Assembly (NCBI GenBank): GCA_019423685.1
Contig: JAHZAY010000006.1
Span: 1 to 64,000 of the forward strand
Length of the DNA stretch: 64,000 bases
Reading direction: 5' to 3'
Origin: Clostridiales bacterium
GTDB lineage: Bacteria; Bacillota; Clostridia; Oscillospirales; Ruminococcaceae
Part shown: positions 25,058 to 33,235 of the stretch, in pieces
How the letters are laid out: each line of letters opens with the position of its first letter
How positions within the stretch are numbered: position 1 is the stretch's first letter
Translations under genes and position numbers: made by a program
The notes under the pieces: generated by a model
Database searches by the model: none
Seen by the model: only the letters and a program-made list of their open reading frames with translations
What the model was told of the DNA's origin: nothing

Positions 25058-26417
25058 AGTGTTGCAGACCATAGAGGAATATCGGATGCTCTCCCCGGGA
25101 GATCGGGTGGTTGTCGGCTGCTCGGGCGGAGCGGATTCCACTGCGCTGCTGTATCTGCTCTGGCAGCTGCGGCAGCAGTTGGGCATCTCGGTCTGTGCCT
25201 GCCACATCAACCACCAGCTCCGCGGCGAAGAATCGGAGCGCGACGAGCAGTTTGTGCGCTCCTTTTGTGCTGCTCGCGGCATTGCGCTCACGGTGGAGCG
25301 CATCGATGCAGCAGCCCTTGCGCAACAGCAGGGGGAATCGGTGGAGACCGCTTCCCGAAGAGCCCGCTATGCTATCTTTGAGCGGGTGGCGGGGGAAAAG
25401 GGCAAAATTGCCACCGCCCACACAATGAATGACAATGCGGAAACGCTGCTGTTTTACCTTGCACGCGGCGCGGGGTTAAAGGGAATGGGAGGCATCCCAC
25501 CGGTGCGCGGGAGGATCATCCGGCCGCTGATTGGATGCACCCGCGTCCAGGTCGAGGACTTTTGCCGCGAAGAGGGGCTTAGCTTTGTGACCGACTCCAC
25601 AAATCTCAGCACAGATTATACCCGCAATCGCATCCGCCAGGAGATTGTCCCGCAGATGAGCGAAGTCAACAGCGGCTTTTTAAAAAATGCGTATGACCTC
25701 AGCTGCACGGCGCGGCAGGACAATGACCTGCTGACACAGCTGACCGAACAGGCACTGAAAGTCCTATGCAAAAAGGAGAATCCGCTGACTCTCGACCGAG
25801 AAGCATTTTTGCAGCTGCATCCGGCGCTGCAAACCCGCGTACTGCTGTGGATACAGCACAGGGCGGGGGTGGAGGTGCACTTTGACCTTGCATGCAGGAT
25901 GCTGCAAAAGGCAAGGGAGGGCGGGCGCACCGAACTCAGGCGCGGCACCATGTTTTGCTGCAAGGGCGGAGAGATGGTGCTGGATGCACAGGCCTTTTAC
26001 AAAGAGCAGCGGCAGCCCTACTTTGAAAAACCGTTTTGTGCAGGGAAAATTGCCCTGTTTGCAGGCAAAACGGTGGAGGTTTTGATCTATTCGGGAGAAG
26101 ATTATAAATTTTTCTTTAAAAAAGACACAACCATCTTAAAAAATACGATCGATTGTGATAAAATGAAGGATAATGCGGTGTTCCGTCAGAGGAAAGAGGG
26201 AGACCGCATCCAGCTAAGTGGCAAACAGGGCACAAAGCCTTTAAAAAAGTTTTGGAATGAGAGGAAAACCCCGCAGCCACAGCGGTGGCGGGCGGCAGTG
26301 CTTGCCGACGGGCAGGGTGTGCTTTGGGTCGAAGGCCTGGGGACAGACTGCCGGGTGGCGCCGGATGAAAACAGCCGGCAGGTAGCGTGGATCAGGGTAG
26401 AGGAGGACCAGGGATGA
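25047..26417 (+). CDS. tilS: tRNA(Ile)-lysidine synthase TilS
   Basis: A 456-residue enzyme that converts C34 of the CAT-anticodon isoleucine tRNA to lysidine so that it reads AUA. The PP-loop is VGCSGGADSTALL, with HINHQLRGEESERDEQFV and AHTMNDNAETLLFYLARG following. The C-terminal TilS domains are present, including LKKFWNERK near the end. It starts inside the dnaB 3' end and its stop overlaps hpt (ATGA). A segment around 26100-26165 is markedly AT-rich. The tRNA at 407-483 is a possible substrate. Confidence 0.94.
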   Translation: MRRRVLQTIEEYRMLSPGDRVVVGCSGGADSTALLYLLWQLRQQLGISVCACHINHQLRGEESERDEQFVRSFCAARGIALTVERIDAAALAQQQGESVETASRRARYAIFERVAGEKGKIATAHTMNDNAETLLFYLARGAGLKGMGGIPPVRGRIIRPLIGCTRVQVEDFCREEGLSFVTDSTNLSTDYTRNRIRQEIVPQMSEVNSGFLKNAYDLSCTARQDNDLLTQLTEQALKVLCKKENPLTLDREAFLQLHPALQTRVLLWIQHRAGVEVHFDLACRMLQKAREGGRTELRRGTMFCCKGGEMVLDAQAFYKEQRQPYFEKPFCAGKIALFAGKTVEVLIYSGEDYKFFFKKDTTILKNTIDCDKMKDNAVFRQRKEGDRIQLSGKQGTKPLKKFWNERKTPQPQRWRAAVLADGQGVLWVEGLGTDCRVAPDENSRQVAWIRVEEDQG

Positions 26418-26962
26418 AAAAGATGCAGGATGACATTTTGAAGGTATTGCTCACGCAGGAGCAGATTCAGCAGAAGGTTGCACAGATCGGACGGCAGATT
26501 ACCCAGGACTATCAGGGCAAAAACCTGTTGATGGTCAGCGTCCTGAAAGGGTCGGTCGTCTTTATGGCCGATCTGATGCGCGCGGTGGACTGCCCGGCGA
26601 GAATCGATTTTATGTCGGTGTCGAGCTACGGCAACGGAACAAAAACATCGGGCGTCGTCAAGATCGTGAAGGATTTGGATTTAAACTTGGAAGGATATGA
26701 CCTGCTTTTAGTCGAGGACATCCTGGACAGTGGCAGGACCCTGTACTATCTCAGAGAGATTTTGTACAAGCGCAACCCGGCAAGCATCCGCATTGCCGCG
26801 CTGCTCAACAAACCCGCAAGAAGGGAAGCGGATATCACACCGGACTATTCCTGTTTTGAAGTGCCGGACGAATTTGTCGTCGGGTATGGGCTGGACTATG
26901 CGGAGATGTACCGCAACCTGCCCTATATCGGGGTGCTCAAACCAGAAGTATATACAAAATAA
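26414..26962 (+). CDS. hpt: Hypoxanthine phosphoribosyltransferase
   Basis: A 182-residue purine-salvage enzyme that makes IMP or GMP from hypoxanthine or guanine and PRPP. The PRPP site is LLVEDILDSGRTL. VLKGSVVFMADL and DFMSVSSYGNGTKTSG are also characteristic. ATG 26414 overlaps the tilS stop. The order tilS-hpt-ftsH is classical in Firmicutes. Confidence 0.96.
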   Translation: MKKMQDDILKVLLTQEQIQQKVAQIGRQITQDYQGKNLLMVSVLKGSVVFMADLMRAVDCPARIDFMSVSSYGNGTKTSGVVKIVKDLDLNLEGYDLLLVEDILDSGRTLYYLREILYKRNPASIRIAALLNKPARREADITPDYSCFEVPDEFVVGYGLDYAEMYRNLPYIGVLKPEVYTK

Positions 26963-27001
26963 CAGGCAATTCCAAAGGAAAGCACAGATAGGAGTGAATT
27001 T

Positions 27002-29065
27002 TTGGTGCCGCGAAAATCAAAAGGAATTATCATGTATCTGGCAATGTTCGGGCTGTTGATTGTTCTGCTGTTTGCCATGATGTCCATGGATCAGCCGACT
27101 TCCACCCTGAAGTACTACCAGGTACTGGACTATTTTAGAAATGGCCAGGTAGAAGAGTACCAGATCGACTACAATGACGGTACCCTTACCATGAAACTGG
27201 ATGGACAGAGTCAGCTGGTCGACTACCAGTTGGCGAGCATCTCCCAGTTTAATGAGGACATTAAGCCCTACATCGACCAGTATGAACAGACCAACAATAC
27301 TACCTTTAAACGCAATTACCTGCCGGCGCAGGAGACTTCGCTGCTGGTAAGCTTGCTGCCGACGCTGTTGCTGCTGGGCGGCATGGCGCTGCTGTGGATC
27401 TTTATGATGCGCCAGGCCGGCGGCGGTACCGGCAAGATGAACACCTTCGGCAAGGCAAAACCAAAGCCTCTGGAGGACGGCCGGCGTGTGACCTTTGCAG
27501 ACGTGGCCGGAGCGGACGAGGAGAAGGAAGAGCTTGTCGAGGTCGTCGAATTTTTGAAAGACCCGAAAAAGTTTAACGCACTGGGTGCGCGTATCCCGAA
27601 AGGCGTTTTGCTGATGGGCCCTCCTGGAACAGGTAAAACGCTGCTTGCCCGCGCAGTAGCGGGAGAGGCGGGTGTGCCGTTTTATTCGATCTCCGGCTCT
27701 GACTTTGTAGAGATGTTTGTCGGCGTCGGTGCATCCCGTGTGCGCGACCTGTTCGATCAGGCCAAAAAGAGCGCACCGAGCATCATCTTCATCGATGAGA
27801 TCGATGCGGTAGGCCGCCAGAGAGGTGCTGGCCTGGGCGGCGGACACGATGAGCGCGAGCAGACCTTAAACCAGTTGCTGGTGGAGATGGACGGCTTTGG
27901 CGCGAACACCGGCGTCATCGTCATGGCTGCGACCAACCGCCGCGACATCTTGGACCCTGCGCTGCTGCGTCCAGGACGTTTTGACCGACAGATTGTGGTC
28001 GGATATCCAGACGTCAAGGGCAGAGAAGAAATCCTCAAGGTACACACCAAGAATAAACCGCTTGGCCCGGACGTCGATCTGCGGGTAATTGCGCAGACTA
28101 CCGTCGGCTTTACCGGTGCAGACCTGGAAAACCTGGTCAACGAGGCGGCGCTGCTTGCTGCCAGACGTGGCCGCAAGGCGATCACCATGGTGGACATCGA
28201 AGAGGCGACGATCAAGGTGGTGGCAGGACCGGAGAAGAAGAGCCACATCGTGCCGGATAAGGATAAGCGCTTGACCTGCTTCCATGAGGCGGGCCATGCA
28301 GTTGCCACCTATTACTGTGAGACACAGGACAAGGTACACGAAATTTCCATCATCCCGCGCGGTATGGCGGGCGGTTATACCATGAGCTTGCCGGAAGAGG
28401 ACAGAAGTTATGAGACCAGAAAGGGCATGCAGGAAAATATCGTCACCCTGCTGGGCGGCCGCATTGCCGAAAAACTGGTGCTGGACGACATCTCTACCGG
28501 TGCTTCCAACGACCTGGAGCGCGCGACTAAGATTGCGCGTGCGATGGTCACCCGCTATGGCTTCAGCGACCGCTTAGGCCCGATTGTCTACGGACAAAAC
28601 GAAAACGAGGTCTTTTTGGGACGAGATCTGGGCCATACCCGCGACTACTCCGAGACAGTTGCGGCGCAGATCGACGAGGAGATCCGTGCGGTCATCGACA
28701 GCGCCTACGATCAGTGTGAGGCGACCCTGACCGAGCACATGGATCAGCTGCACAAGGTTGCAGAGTTCCTGTACGAGTTTGAAAAGATCAACGGTGCAGA
28801 CTTTGAACGCCTGATGAAGGGCGACATGAGCGTCTTTGACGAGCACCGGGAAAAGGCCAGCGGAAAGACCACCCCGATGAATCCGGATGCACATTCCGAG
28901 CAGCCCGCTTCCAGCGATTCGCTGCCAAATTCGGACGGCGAACAAAGCCAGCAGGAGGCATCCGCTCAGCCAAAACAGGACGAAGAGCAGCCGGCAAAAC
29001 CGGAGGCCAACTTCCCATCCGATCAGCAGGAGCCGGAAGAGAATCCAAAGGACAACGAACAATAA
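27002..29065 (+). CDS. ftsH: ATP-dependent zinc metalloprotease FtsH
   Basis: A 687-residue membrane AAA+ protease for quality control. Two N-terminal membrane helices flank an external domain: about residues 10-26 and 115-135 (LPTLLLLGGMALLWIFMM). The AAA module has GPPGTGKTLLARAVAGE, IIFIDEIDAVGRQRG and the second region of homology ATNRRDILDPALLRPGRFD. The zinc site is HEAGH. The last 75 residues are a disordered tail rich in Gln, Glu, Ser and Pro. TTG 27002 is chosen because GGAG lies seven bases before it; GTG 27005 is possible. It follows hpt by 39 bp. Confidence 0.95.
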   Translation: MVPRKSKGIIMYLAMFGLLIVLLFAMMSMDQPTSTLKYYQVLDYFRNGQVEEYQIDYNDGTLTMKLDGQSQLVDYQLASISQFNEDIKPYIDQYEQTNNTTFKRNYLPAQETSLLVSLLPTLLLLGGMALLWIFMMRQAGGGTGKMNTFGKAKPKPLEDGRRVTFADVAGADEEKEELVEVVEFLKDPKKFNALGARIPKGVLLMGPPGTGKTLLARAVAGEAGVPFYSISGSDFVEMFVGVGASRVRDLFDQAKKSAPSIIFIDEIDAVGRQRGAGLGGGHDEREQTLNQLLVEMDGFGANTGVIVMAATNRRDILDPALLRPGRFDRQIVVGYPDVKGREEILKVHTKNKPLGPDVDLRVIAQTTVGFTGADLENLVNEAALLAARRGRKAITMVDIEEATIKVVAGPEKKSHIVPDKDKRLTCFHEAGHAVATYYCETQDKVHEISIIPRGMAGGYTMSLPEEDRSYETRKGMQENIVTLLGGRIAEKLVLDDISTGASNDLERATKIARAMVTRYGFSDRLGPIVYGQNENEVFLGRDLGHTRDYSETVAAQIDEEIRAVIDSAYDQCEATLTEHMDQLHKVAEFLYEFEKINGADFERLMKGDMSVFDEHREKASGKTTPMNPDAHSEQPASSDSLPNSDGEQSQQEASAQPKQDEEQPAKPEANFPSDQQEPEENPKDNEQ

Positions 29066-29079
29066 TCAACCATAAAGAG

Positions 29080-29114
29080 AAAAGAGGTGGCGCAATGTTG
29101 CGCCACCTCTTTTG
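29080..29114 (+). terminator. Terminator after ftsH
   Basis: AAAGAGGTGGCGCA and TGCGCCACCTCTTT form a long perfect stem followed by a T. Confidence 0.88.
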
Positions 29115-29132
29115 CAATACGCACAAGGGAAG

Positions 29133-29241
29133 ACAAAAGAAAGACGCCTCCATTGCTGGAAGCGCCTTTCTTTTGTGGGAAACAGGTAATTAGTAGTTGT
29201 CAGATTCATCTGCCGTCAGACGCGACCATTGGTCTGTCAGC
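29133..29241 (-). ncRNA. Candidate small RNA between ftsH and rpmB
   Basis: On the minus strand a good promoter (29277-29248) points into a stretch with no gene that ends at a strong hairpin with T-rich tail (29175-29135; AAAAGAAAG..CTTTCTTTT arms). The predicted 5' part forms a stem from CTGCTGACAGAC and GTCTGACGGCAG with one mismatch. About 35 nt of unpaired sequence lie between that stem and the terminator. Size is about 109 nt. I do not recognise an Rfam family, and it could also be a short untranslated transcript without function. Confidence 0.5.
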
Positions 29242-29247
29242 AGTCTT

Positions 29248-29277
29248 AGTATAATGCAAAGCTTGTCGTCGCGTCAA
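29248..29277 (-). promoter_or_regulatory. Promoter of the candidate small RNA
   Basis: On the minus strand TTGACG (29277-29272) and TATACT (29253-29248) are 18 bp apart. No minus-strand protein gene lies downstream before the terminator. Confidence 0.65.
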
Positions 29278-29402
29278 TTGTTTTCTGTGAAATTCGTATC
29301 AATCCACAAAAGATCGATTATATTTACAGCAGATTAACCTATACTCTTCACATAATGCTGTTTTATTCGCAATGCGAAGCTTATCTCCCCATTTTTCCGG
29401 GT

Positions 29403-29432
29403 AAAACAAAAGCCGCCACTTTCGTGACGGCT
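29403..29432 (-). terminator. Terminator of rpmB
   Basis: On the minus strand AGCCGTCAC and GTGGCGGCT pair with one mismatch around GAAA and run into TTTTGTTTT. From 29281 to 29402 I see nothing else. Confidence 0.82.
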
Positions 29433-29449
29433 CGCCTGTTTTGTGTAAA

Positions 29450-29638
29450 CTAGATAGCGCGGGTTACTTTACCAGAACGCAGGCAACGGGTGCAGGCGTG
29501 GATGTGGCATGGAGAGCCATTAACAATTGCCTTCACACGTCTTACATTTGGTTTCCAAGTTCTGTTAGATCTTCTATGAGAATGGGAAACCTTGATACCG
29601 AAAGTAACACCTTTTCCGCAGATATCGCATTTAGCCAT
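29450..29638 (-). CDS. rpmB: 50S ribosomal protein L28
   Basis: A 62-residue L28. The start MAKCDICGKGVTFG and the segment SHSHRRSNRTWKPNVRRV are diagnostic. Two cysteine pairs (CDIC and CTRC) identify the zinc-binding form. The ATG at 29638 follows AAGGAGG on the minus strand. It is monocistronic and divergent from the M50 protease gene. Confidence 0.96.
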   Translation of the reverse strand: MAKCDICGKGVTFGIKVSHSHRRSNRTWKPNVRRVKAIVNGSPCHIHACTRCLRSGKVTRAI

Positions 29639-29770
29639 TAGTCTGCACCTCCTTCTAACTTTTAACAAGTCAACATTCGTATTCTATCAGATTTCGCGCC
29701 AAAATGCAAGAGCTTTTGCAAGAATATTTTAAAAAAAGGAAAATTCACAGTTTTTGCGAACAACACGACC

Positions 29771-29799
29771 TTGTTTTTTACTATTTTAAAAGGTATAAT
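29771..29799 (+). promoter_or_regulatory. Promoter of the M50 protease-scpAB operon
   Basis: TTGTTT (29771-29776) and TATAAT (29794-29799) are 17 bp apart. Confidence 0.72.
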
Positions 29800-29916
29800 G
29801 AAGGATATGGGAACAGGATGCCCTTTTTTCCCATTCAGCGCTCTGTTTTTTGGCATCCCTTCCTATCAGAGAAAGGCGATCCCCTCGACCGGGGGACAGA
29901 AAAAGGAGTAGATACT

Positions 29917-30573
29917 TTGAGTTTATTTCGTCTCGATCCCATCACCATCTTAATTCGTGCGCTGGTGCTGGTGACGGCTATGCCGGTCCACGAATGTGCA
30001 CACGGCTGGGTAGCGGACAAACTGGGCGATCACACCGCGCGCGCTGCCGGCAGATTGACCCTGAACCCCTTTCACCACCTCGATCCGTTTGGCAGCGTTC
30101 TGCTGCTTTTGGCAGGCTTCGGGTGGGCCAAACCGGTGCCGGTAAACCCCTACTATTTTACCAAAATCCACAACCGCAAGGCCGGCGTTGCCTTGACTGC
30201 GCTGGCAGGACCAGTTTCCAACATCCTGATGGCGCTGGTCGCCCTGTTTGTGGCAAAGGGAATCATGTTTCTTCCCTCCACCAATCGGGCTGTTTCGATG
30301 CTGTTTACCATCTTCTTGATTGTCTGCCAGACCAATCTCGGCCTCGCTATCTTTAACCTGATCCCCATCCACCCGCTGGACGGTTCGCGGGTACTGGACT
30401 TCTTTTTGCCCTATAAGGCAACCGCCTGGATTGAGGAGCACGAGCAGATCATCTACATCGTATTCATGGTAGTCATCCTCTTTACCCCGATCCTGGACTG
30501 GCCGCTCACCGTCGCCAGCAACTGGCTCTTCCAGCTGCTTGACCGGATGACCGCACTGGTCCTGGGCTTTTAA
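29917..30573 (+). CDS. Site-2 protease family (M50) membrane metalloprotease
   Basis: A 218-residue intramembrane zinc protease of the small FIG-type group. The zinc site is PVHECAHGWVADKLGD (HExxH) and the second motif is NLIPIHPLDGSRVLD. About five hydrophobic segments are visible. TTG 29917 follows AAAGGAG by seven bases; the frame is open upstream to 29704 but that part carries the promoter. In Clostridia this gene commonly precedes scpA. Substrate unknown. Confidence 0.88.
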   Translation: MSLFRLDPITILIRALVLVTAMPVHECAHGWVADKLGDHTARAAGRLTLNPFHHLDPFGSVLLLLAGFGWAKPVPVNPYYFTKIHNRKAGVALTALAGPVSNILMALVALFVAKGIMFLPSTNRAVSMLFTIFLIVCQTNLGLAIFNLIPIHPLDGSRVLDFFLPYKATAWIEEHEQIIYIVFMVVILFTPILDWPLTVASNWLFQLLDRMTALVLGF

Positions 30574-30585
30574 GGGGGCGCGACG

Positions 30586-31278
30586 TTGGCGGAGCAGCTC
30601 TCTTTCAAGGTGGCGCAGGTGGAGGGGCCGCTGGACCTGATTCTCCAGCTGATTGCCAAACACAAGCTCAACATCTATGACATCGAGATCACAAAGCTGT
30701 TGGAACAGTACATGGCCTACATCCAGCAGGTACAGAGCCAGCAGATGGAGGTCGCCAGCGAATTTTTGGAGATGGCCTCAAGGCTTGTGTACATCAAATC
30801 CATCTCGCTGCTGCCAAAGCACGAGGAGCTTGAGCAGCTCAAGCAGGAATTGACCGGTCAGCTGATTGAGTACACCCTCTGCCGCCAGGTGGCGGGGATG
30901 CTCAGGTCCCGGTTTATCGGAGACGAGATCTTCTGCCGCAAGCCGCAGCCGCTTGCGCACGACCCGCAATATGCCCTCCAGCACGACGCCTCCCTTTTGT
31001 TAGAGGCGTATCTGTCGGCGGTGGGCAGGCGCAGGCTGCCGCAGGAGGAACACAAGGTGTTCGAGCCGATGATGGCGCGCAGGGTGGTCTCGGTTCAATC
31101 GCGGATTGTGGTGGTCCTCAAGAGGCTGTATCAGCACCACCGCGCACCGTTTTTATCGCTGTTTTCGGACAGCAGCGACCGCTCGGAGGTGGTTGCCACC
31201 TTTTTGGCGGTGCTGGAACTGATGAAGAATAAGCGGGTGATGCTGGAAGAGGACGGCGTCACCATCCGTCTGTTATAG
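30586..31278 (+). CDS. scpA: Segregation and condensation protein A
   Basis: A 230-residue kleisin that bridges SMC heads with ScpB for chromosome condensation. VEGPLDLILQLIAKHKLNIYDIEI is the family signature at the N-terminus (cited in part), and MASRLVYIKSISLLPK follows. The winged-helix end carries VVATFLAVLELMKNKRV. The start is TTG 30586 after AAGGGGG, 12 bp after the protease stop. Confidence 0.95.
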   Translation: MAEQLSFKVAQVEGPLDLILQLIAKHKLNIYDIEITKLLEQYMAYIQQVQSQQMEVASEFLEMASRLVYIKSISLLPKHEELEQLKQELTGQLIEYTLCRQVAGMLRSRFIGDEIFCRKPQPLAHDPQYALQHDASLLLEAYLSAVGRRRLPQEEHKVFEPMMARRVVSVQSRIVVVLKRLYQHHRAPFLSLFSDSSDRSEVVATFLAVLELMKNKRVMLEEDGVTIRLL

Positions 31279-31311
31279 ACCGGACAGAACAAAAGAAGGG
31301 AGGGGGACAAG

Positions 31312-31848
31312 TTGTCGCAGTCCAACGAAGTGGAAAAGCAGATACAGGCGATTTTGTTCGCTGCGGGTGAACCGTATGAAAAGGACCGGCTGTGCAAGGT
31401 GCTGGAAATTAACCAGAACACCCTAAAAGAGGCCGTCCAGCGGATCAATGCCCTGTATGAGCAGACAGCCTTTGTGATATTGGACCTGGATGAAAGCTAC
31501 CAGATGGCAACCCGGACGCAGTATGCGCAGGTGATCCGGCAGGCGCTGGAGATCAAAAACAACACCCCTTTGAGTCAGGCGGCTTTGGAGGTGTTGGCCA
31601 TCATCGCCTACAACCAGCCGGTGACCAAATCGTTTATCGAACAGATCCGGGGAGTGGACAGCGGATCGGTCGTCAATTCCCTGGTATCCAAGGGACTGGT
31701 GCAGGAGATGGGGCGCTTGGAGATTCCAGGCAGGCCGATCTCCTACGGGACGACCGAGCACTTTTTGCGCAGCTTTGGAATGCAGAGCATCGAGACGCTG
31801 CCCAAACTCCCACAAGCTCCGCAGGAGGAGCAGGGGGAGGAGCAGTAA
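31312..31848 (+). CDS. scpB: Segregation and condensation protein B
   Basis: A 178-residue double winged-helix partner of ScpA and SMC. Family features include IQAILFAAGEP near the N-terminus, LSQAALEVLAIIAYNQPVTK and YGTTEHFLRSFGM at the end. The start is TTG 31312 after GGGAGGGGGA. It follows scpA by 33 bp. Confidence 0.95.
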   Translation: MSQSNEVEKQIQAILFAAGEPYEKDRLCKVLEINQNTLKEAVQRINALYEQTAFVILDLDESYQMATRTQYAQVIRQALEIKNNTPLSQAALEVLAIIAYNQPVTKSFIEQIRGVDSGSVVNSLVSKGLVQEMGRLEIPGRPISYGTTEHFLRSFGMQSIETLPKLPQAPQEEQGEEQ

Positions 31849-31876
31849 TTCAGAACCGCAGAAGGGAGGGGCGCCG

Positions 31877-32680
31877 ATGATGGTGCTGTGGATTGTGCTG
31901 GCAGTGCTGGCAGTCATTGTGCTGCTGTTGTGCTTCCCAGTGACGCTGCGGCTGTCCTGGTGGCCTACCGAGCAGGACATTCCCTTTGCGGGATATCGGA
32001 CGCAACAGGTCGAGAAGGACTTGCAGGAGCTCTCTCTTCTGCCGGAAGACGAGGCGGTTCTGCTCGAATTGATAGACAAGCTTCCCCCTCCTGCACCACA
32101 GCCCCAAAAAGAGCTTACGGTGGTGCTCAAAGTTCTCTTTTTGCGCTTTACCCTCTATCCTTTCCGGGAGAAGAAAGAAGCTTCACCCCCAAAAAAGAAG
32201 CAATCCCCTAAAAGGGAAGAGTCACAGGAACAAAAGGAGAAGAAGGGACTGCAAAAGGAGGATTGGGCGGGGATATACAAGATGTTGCCCCAGGTGCTTG
32301 CGTGTCTAAAAAGGCCGCTGGAGCAGTCGCTGGGCGATGTGTGCCTGAAGGTGCAGCTGTGGGCGACCGTGGCGCGGTTGGACAGCGCACAGTCCACCCT
32401 CGCTGCGCAGAAGATCTGCATGGCAATGTATACCCTGTTGGGCGCTGTGCAAAACTGGATTCAGGTGAAGCGGGCGGACATTCGCCTGCGCCCGGATTTT
32501 ACAGGGTGTAGGGAGGAGGACGACTGGTCGGTAAAAGTACAGCTGAGCGTCCACCCGATTGTGCAGCTGGCAGCGGCGCTCCGATTTGGCTTCGGGCTGC
32601 TCAAGCTGCTATTGCGCAGCAAAGCAAAGCGCCAAGCTGGTCGTGCCCCCAAGACATCATCCGAACAGCCGGCACAGTAA
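31877..32680 (+). CDS. DUF2953-like membrane-anchored protein
   Basis: A 267-residue protein with one N-terminal membrane helix (about residues 3-22), a region rich in Lys, Glu and Gln around residues 95-135, and a C-terminal part with SAQSTLAAQKICMAMYTLLG and IRLRPDFTG. The pattern and position between scpB and ytfJ match the DUF2953 proteins of sporulating Clostridia, whose function is unknown. The start at 31877 follows GAAGGGAGGGG. Co-transcription with ytfJ suggests a sporulation link, which is inference. Confidence 0.65.
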   Translation: MMVLWIVLAVLAVIVLLLCFPVTLRLSWWPTEQDIPFAGYRTQQVEKDLQELSLLPEDEAVLLELIDKLPPPAPQPQKELTVVLKVLFLRFTLYPFREKKEASPPKKKQSPKREESQEQKEKKGLQKEDWAGIYKMLPQVLACLKRPLEQSLGDVCLKVQLWATVARLDSAQSTLAAQKICMAMYTLLGAVQNWIQVKRADIRLRPDFTGCREEDDWSVKVQLSVHPIVQLAAALRFGFGLLKLLLRSKAKRQAGRAPKTSSEQPAQ

Positions 32681-32752
32681 AACAATCTGCACAACCAAAG
32701 CGGAAGAGTGAAAAAAAGCGTTAGAATACAAAACAGAAAGGGAGGAACCCCT

Positions 32753-33166
32753 ATGAGCCAACACATCCACAATTTGATGGGCGAATCTATGAAAGGGCTG
32801 CGGGATCTGGTCGACGTCGACTGCATCGTCGGCAAGCCGATCGTGACCGCCAGCGGAACGACCATTATCCCCATTTCCAAGGTGACCTTTGGATTTGGTT
32901 CGGGCGGCAGCGACATTGCAAAATCTCCAAAGGATGATTTTGGCGGCGCTGCGGGAGCAGGCGTCACCATCCAGCCGCTGTGCTTTTTGATCGAGCGGGA
33001 GGGCGATGTGCGCATCCTCAACGTCAACCAGAGCCACACCACTGCGGACGCCATCGTCAACATGGTGCCGGAAGCGATCGACCGGGTATCGGCGATGATC
33101 GCCAAAGCAAAGGAAGAAAAATCTGCACAGGAGGCTTCCCACGAGCCGGTGCAGGACAATCTGTAA
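32753..33166 (+). CDS. ytfJ: Sporulation protein YtfJ (GerW family)
   Basis: A 137-residue GerW/YtfJ protein. The start HNLMGESMKGLRDLVDVDCI and the glycine-rich VTFGFGSGGSD and GGAAGAGVTIQP blocks are diagnostic. In Bacillus the homologue is made in the forespore and is needed for normal germination. GGAGG lies before the ATG at 32753. It ends the scpAB operon with a terminator after it. Its presence supports a spore-forming host. Confidence 0.93.
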   Translation: MSQHIHNLMGESMKGLRDLVDVDCIVGKPIVTASGTTIIPISKVTFGFGSGGSDIAKSPKDDFGGAAGAGVTIQPLCFLIEREGDVRILNVNQSHTTADAIVNMVPEAIDRVSAMIAKAKEEKSAQEASHEPVQDNL

Positions 33167-33169
33167 ACA

Positions 33170-33208
33170 CAAAAAAGGGGAACCGGATTTTCCGGTTCCC
33201 CTTTTTTG
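33170..33208. terminator. Bidirectional terminator between ytfJ and ppk1
   Basis: AAAAGGGGAACCGGA and TCCGGTTCCCCTTTT form a perfect 15-bp stem with a TTT loop, with A- and T-runs on the two sides. Confidence 0.9.
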
Positions 33209-33235
33209 TGTATTGAAGGTGTAAAGAAAGGCACC

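Noticed and set aside
29704..29916. N-terminal extension of the M50 protease frame up to 29704
   Set aside because: The segment contains a TTGTTT-17-TATAAT promoter, and AAAGGAG with TTG 29917 gives a normal-length protease.
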